From GCA-2786165 sp964625775 (GTDB lineage Bacteria > Pseudomonadota > Gammaproteobacteria > Legionellales > Legionellaceae): DNA of 8,659 bases. A program made the position numbers and the translations under genes. Numbering within the stretch: position 1 is the stretch's first letter; the number at the start of each line of letters is the position of its first letter. The stretch spans positions 1-8,659 of the forward strand of contig CAZVEH010000071.1 of the NCBI GenBank assembly GCA_964625775.1, in the 5' to 3' direction. This document shows, in pieces, positions 6,334 through 8,659 of this stretch. The notes beneath the pieces were generated by a model. It worked only from the letters and a program-made list of their open reading frames with translations. It had not been told where the DNA came from and made no database searches.

Positions 6334-8659
6334 CTCTTTGCCTCCCAGGTTTGAATTTGGTTCTGAGGCTATCGCGTTTGATCAATGGTTCTCCATCGAT
6401 CAGCAAGTTAAGGATTGGATCACGCAGTTTTTAAGCGCTACACCTCCGAAAGAGGGCGCTTTATGGCGATCAATTCTAAAAGCGTACCCTCTAAATTTAA
6501 CGAAACAGCACACCTTGAAGGCCGATGCGCTACCGACAAAAACCTTTATGTTGTCTTTGGAGTCTTTGCATGCATTTGATCAGCTATGCGAGCAGCACCC
6601 TAAGTGGCATAACCTATTGCTTTCTCTGCTGAACGACTTAAATCAGATACTCACACATAGTTATGCGCTGGGCATTAATTTTTCCGAAGTTTTTCTTCAA
6701 ACCGATCAAGGTCTTCCTTCGCACTATCGCCCCGATCATGATCGCTTAGTCACCTCAGTGGAAGAATACAAATCACTTACCAGTTCGTTTTCTTATCAAT
6801 TTGCCAAAGCGTGTTTGGGTCGCTTTTTGCATAATCCGAGTCCTTATACTCGGCCATATGCAAAATGCAGGACTCATGAAGATTTGATTGTGCCTGAGCA
6901 TTATTTCAATCATGCGTTTGAAGCTGAGTTTTTCATTGATTCAGGTTTGGGTTCACAACCAGTAAAGGTAATGCTTACCTTTGGTCCTGAAGTGGTGATC
7001 AGTGATTTGAGTCTATCTCTAAAGTTTCTTAGTAAAATCAAAACGCTACAAGAAGTCATCTTTGTTTTTCAAAGCCCGAGATACGCTGACTTATCCGTTC
7101 GAGAAGATTTGCTTGGCAAAGCATTGGAGCTATTTCGTCAAGACGATAGTCAGTTTTTACCGCATATCTTATTATTGACGCAAGTATTCCCCGGGTTGTC
7201 TTTAAAACAGCATGCGCCAGATAGGTCTCAAGAACAAAATGGTATCTCGCCTTTGCGGGGAGGTGCTGGGTATTATCTGTCGCACCCCGGATTTTCAGAG
7301 TCCCGGTTTGATCGTATTCAAACACGGGTTCAACGGCAATCAAAGCCCATTTTGTCTCATCTTGCGACAGATCTTATTCCACAGCCACAAAAGATTGGAC
7401 CGTATGTGATCCGAACAGGGGAGCCTGGAGGGCATTACCGCGTGTCCAAACGTTTTGATGCCGAGCAATTAAAATCACAACTGACATTTAGCGTGACCCA
7501 GCAGTATGAGCAGAGCAGTGATTTGAACCAAACGCAAGTATTGACCCAGCAGCAGGAATTAGCGCAAACAGTCAATACCACGCAACAACAGCAACATCAG
7601 TCACGTAGAGCGATAGGCTGGTTAAACCATCACGTATTTACGGTTCAAATGTTTCTTTTTGCGCTAAGACAGCATGCTCAGGCAAAACTGCATTCTTATG
7701 AAAACCCCATCATCAGCAATCGTGGCTTTGTCACGCAATATCATTTAAAAAATAATTTTATGCGAAAATTGTTCGATGATCGGGTTTTTCTAGAAACTGT
7801 GGTTGGCACAATTTTTGGTCGCTTCAAAGTGGGGCTTCGTCATCATTCTTTTGCCCAAATTGATCCGTATTGTGTGGAAAAATTATTGCAGCAGATCGAG
7901 TCTATTGCAGATGGTTTGGATCAAGACTACGCGATTTTTGACGCAATGGGTTCGTTCTTCTCTTTGCGCATGCCCACCTTGTTGGGTTTCGGTGTTGATG
8001 CGGTTCCATCACCTTTAATTCAAGCGGATATGTTTTTTGTTCCGACTTTGATGCCCCCCGATTATGAAAAACGCATACATCTACGTGCGTTCATACGAGA
8101 AAAAGATTTTGTTGATCTCAACGAAGAAAAACAGCTTAAGTGGCTGGATTTGGGTGAGTCATTATTGGGCGAGTTCGAATCGGAAAAAACGGATTGGTCT
8201 GCAGAAGACTCAAGTTTTCGGTTAGGGCAGTTGCGTCAATTGATGTCCTTCTATTGTTCTTCTGGTGATTTGGCGATTTTAGATGAATTTTTATCTTATT
8301 TTTCTGAATTTCATCGTGATCATTTGAAGATTTTTCTGTGCATGATCATCAAAGGCTATCGTTTTAACATAGAGCAATTTTTAATTTTATTGACTGAGCT
8401 TAAACAAAGATCACTTTTAGAGAGTTTTTATAAGATTTATTTCCAATATGCTCAAAGTATTGGATCTGTGACTGACCTTTTACGTTCTGAAAAAACAATC
8501 ATATCTAGGCAGCAGTTCTTCACAGAGGCAAGCGTATTGTATTCTACAGATGCTCCTAATATAGGTGCCCCTAAAATACGTCTTTTTTCTACGGAAGGTA
8601 GTACCATAAATCGCCCGTTGTATCTTGTACTGATGGAGCGCACGCCGCACGCATTATCA
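6308..8659 (+). CDS. Large unrecognised protein, 3' end beyond the window (at least 784 aa)
   Basis: A single frame stays open for 784 codons from ATG 6308 to the last base, with no stop, so the protein is truncated only by the window edge. I recognise no family. The N-terminus (MRSSSHFFFSLPPRFEFGS) is not a standard signal peptide, and I see no clear membrane-spanning helix. Residues about 1-385 look globular and rich in Leu, Phe and His. A glutamine-rich, probably helical or coiled-coil linker follows at about 391-431 (15 Gln in 41 residues, including QQQ and QQQQ). Then come further leucine/phenylalanine-rich helical stretches, notably about 655-715. No nucleotide-binding loop, protease, kinase or nuclease motif stands out. 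It has its own strong promoter but a poor ribosome site. Size, lack of relatives and presumed Legionellales context would suit a Dot/Icm-type effector. That is inference only; the C-terminal secretion signal would lie outside the window. Confidence 0.85.
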   Translation, partial: MRSSSHFFFSLPPRFEFGSEAIAFDQWFSIDQQVKDWITQFLSATPPKEGALWRSILKAYPLNLTKQHTLKADALPTKTFMLSLESLHAFDQLCEQHPKWHNLLLSLLNDLNQILTHSYALGINFSEVFLQTDQGLPSHYRPDHDRLVTSVEEYKSLTSSFSYQFAKACLGRFLHNPSPYTRPYAKCRTHEDLIVPEHYFNHAFEAEFFIDSGLGSQPVKVMLTFGPEVVISDLSLSLKFLSKIKTLQEVIFVFQSPRYADLSVREDLLGKALELFRQDDSQFLPHILLLTQVFPGLSLKQHAPDRSQEQNGISPLRGGAGYYLSHPGFSESRFDRIQTRVQRQSKPILSHLATDLIPQPQKIGPYVIRTGEPGGHYRVSKRFDAEQLKSQLTFSVTQQYEQSSDLNQTQVLTQQQELAQTVNTTQQQQHQSRRAIGWLNHHVFTVQMFLFALRQHAQAKLHSYENPIISNRGFVTQYHLKNNFMRKLFDDRVFLETVVGTIFGRFKVGLRHHSFAQIDPYCVEKLLQQIESIADGLDQDYAIFDAMGSFFSLRMPTLLGFGVDAVPSPLIQADMFFVPTLMPPDYEKRIHLRAFIREKDFVDLNEEKQLKWLDLGESLLGEFESEKTDWSAEDSSFRLGQLRQLMSFYCSSGDLAILDEFLSYFSEFHRDHLKIFLCMIIKGYRFNIEQFLILLTELKQRSLLESFYKIYFQYAQSIGSVTDLLRSEKTIISRQQFFTEASVLYSTDAPNIGAPKIRLFSTEGSTINRPLYLVLMERTPHALS

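Noticed and set aside
7056..7343. 95-codon minus-strand frame inside the large plus-strand gene
   Set aside because: It lies wholly within a 784-codon open frame that has a good promoter, and it has no recognisable motif or ribosome site.

Overview
The window looks like chromosomal DNA of a gammaproteobacterium, moderately AT-rich. My best guess is the Legionellales (Legionella, Coxiella, Rickettsiella, Berkiella type). This rests on the class Ia ribonucleotide reductase with a long R1 subunit carrying two ATP-cones, an outer-membrane barrel resembling the P44/Msp2 surface-antigen group, and large orphan proteins of the kind often seen next to housekeeping genes in host-associated Legionellales. 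The placement is inference.

Layout, left to right. Four genes lie on the minus strand. They are an orphan protein with a C-terminal hydrophobic segment (46-1071), a secreted outer-membrane beta-barrel (1222-1962), nrdB (2057-3157) and nrdA (3221-6040). nrdA and nrdB form an operon, transcribed nrdA first, with a 63-nt spacer that holds a near-perfect 14-bp stem-loop. A 267-bp divergent control region (6041-6307) follows. On the plus strand a large unrecognised gene starts at 6308 and stays open to the last base (784 codons, no stop).

The control region is the most informative non-coding part. It carries two 16-bp palindromes matching the NrdR box, centred 32 bp apart, over the probable nrdAB promoter. 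A perfect DnaA box (TTATCCACA, minus strand) lies further upstream. A strong sigma70-type promoter (TTGAGT-17-TATAAT) drives the divergent gene. This predicts dNTP synthesis controlled by nucleotide status (NrdR) and by replication initiation (DnaA), as in other gammaproteobacteria. The DnaA box is also close enough to the divergent promoter to affect it.

NrdA and NrdB are complete, with every catalytic and metal-binding residue I could check in place. The two orphans and the hairpins at 3183-3213, 1992-2027 and 6308-6333 are what known families do not explain. I see no tRNA, rRNA, CRISPR array, insertion sequence or phage gene, and no convincing evidence of a new multi-gene defence or secretion system.
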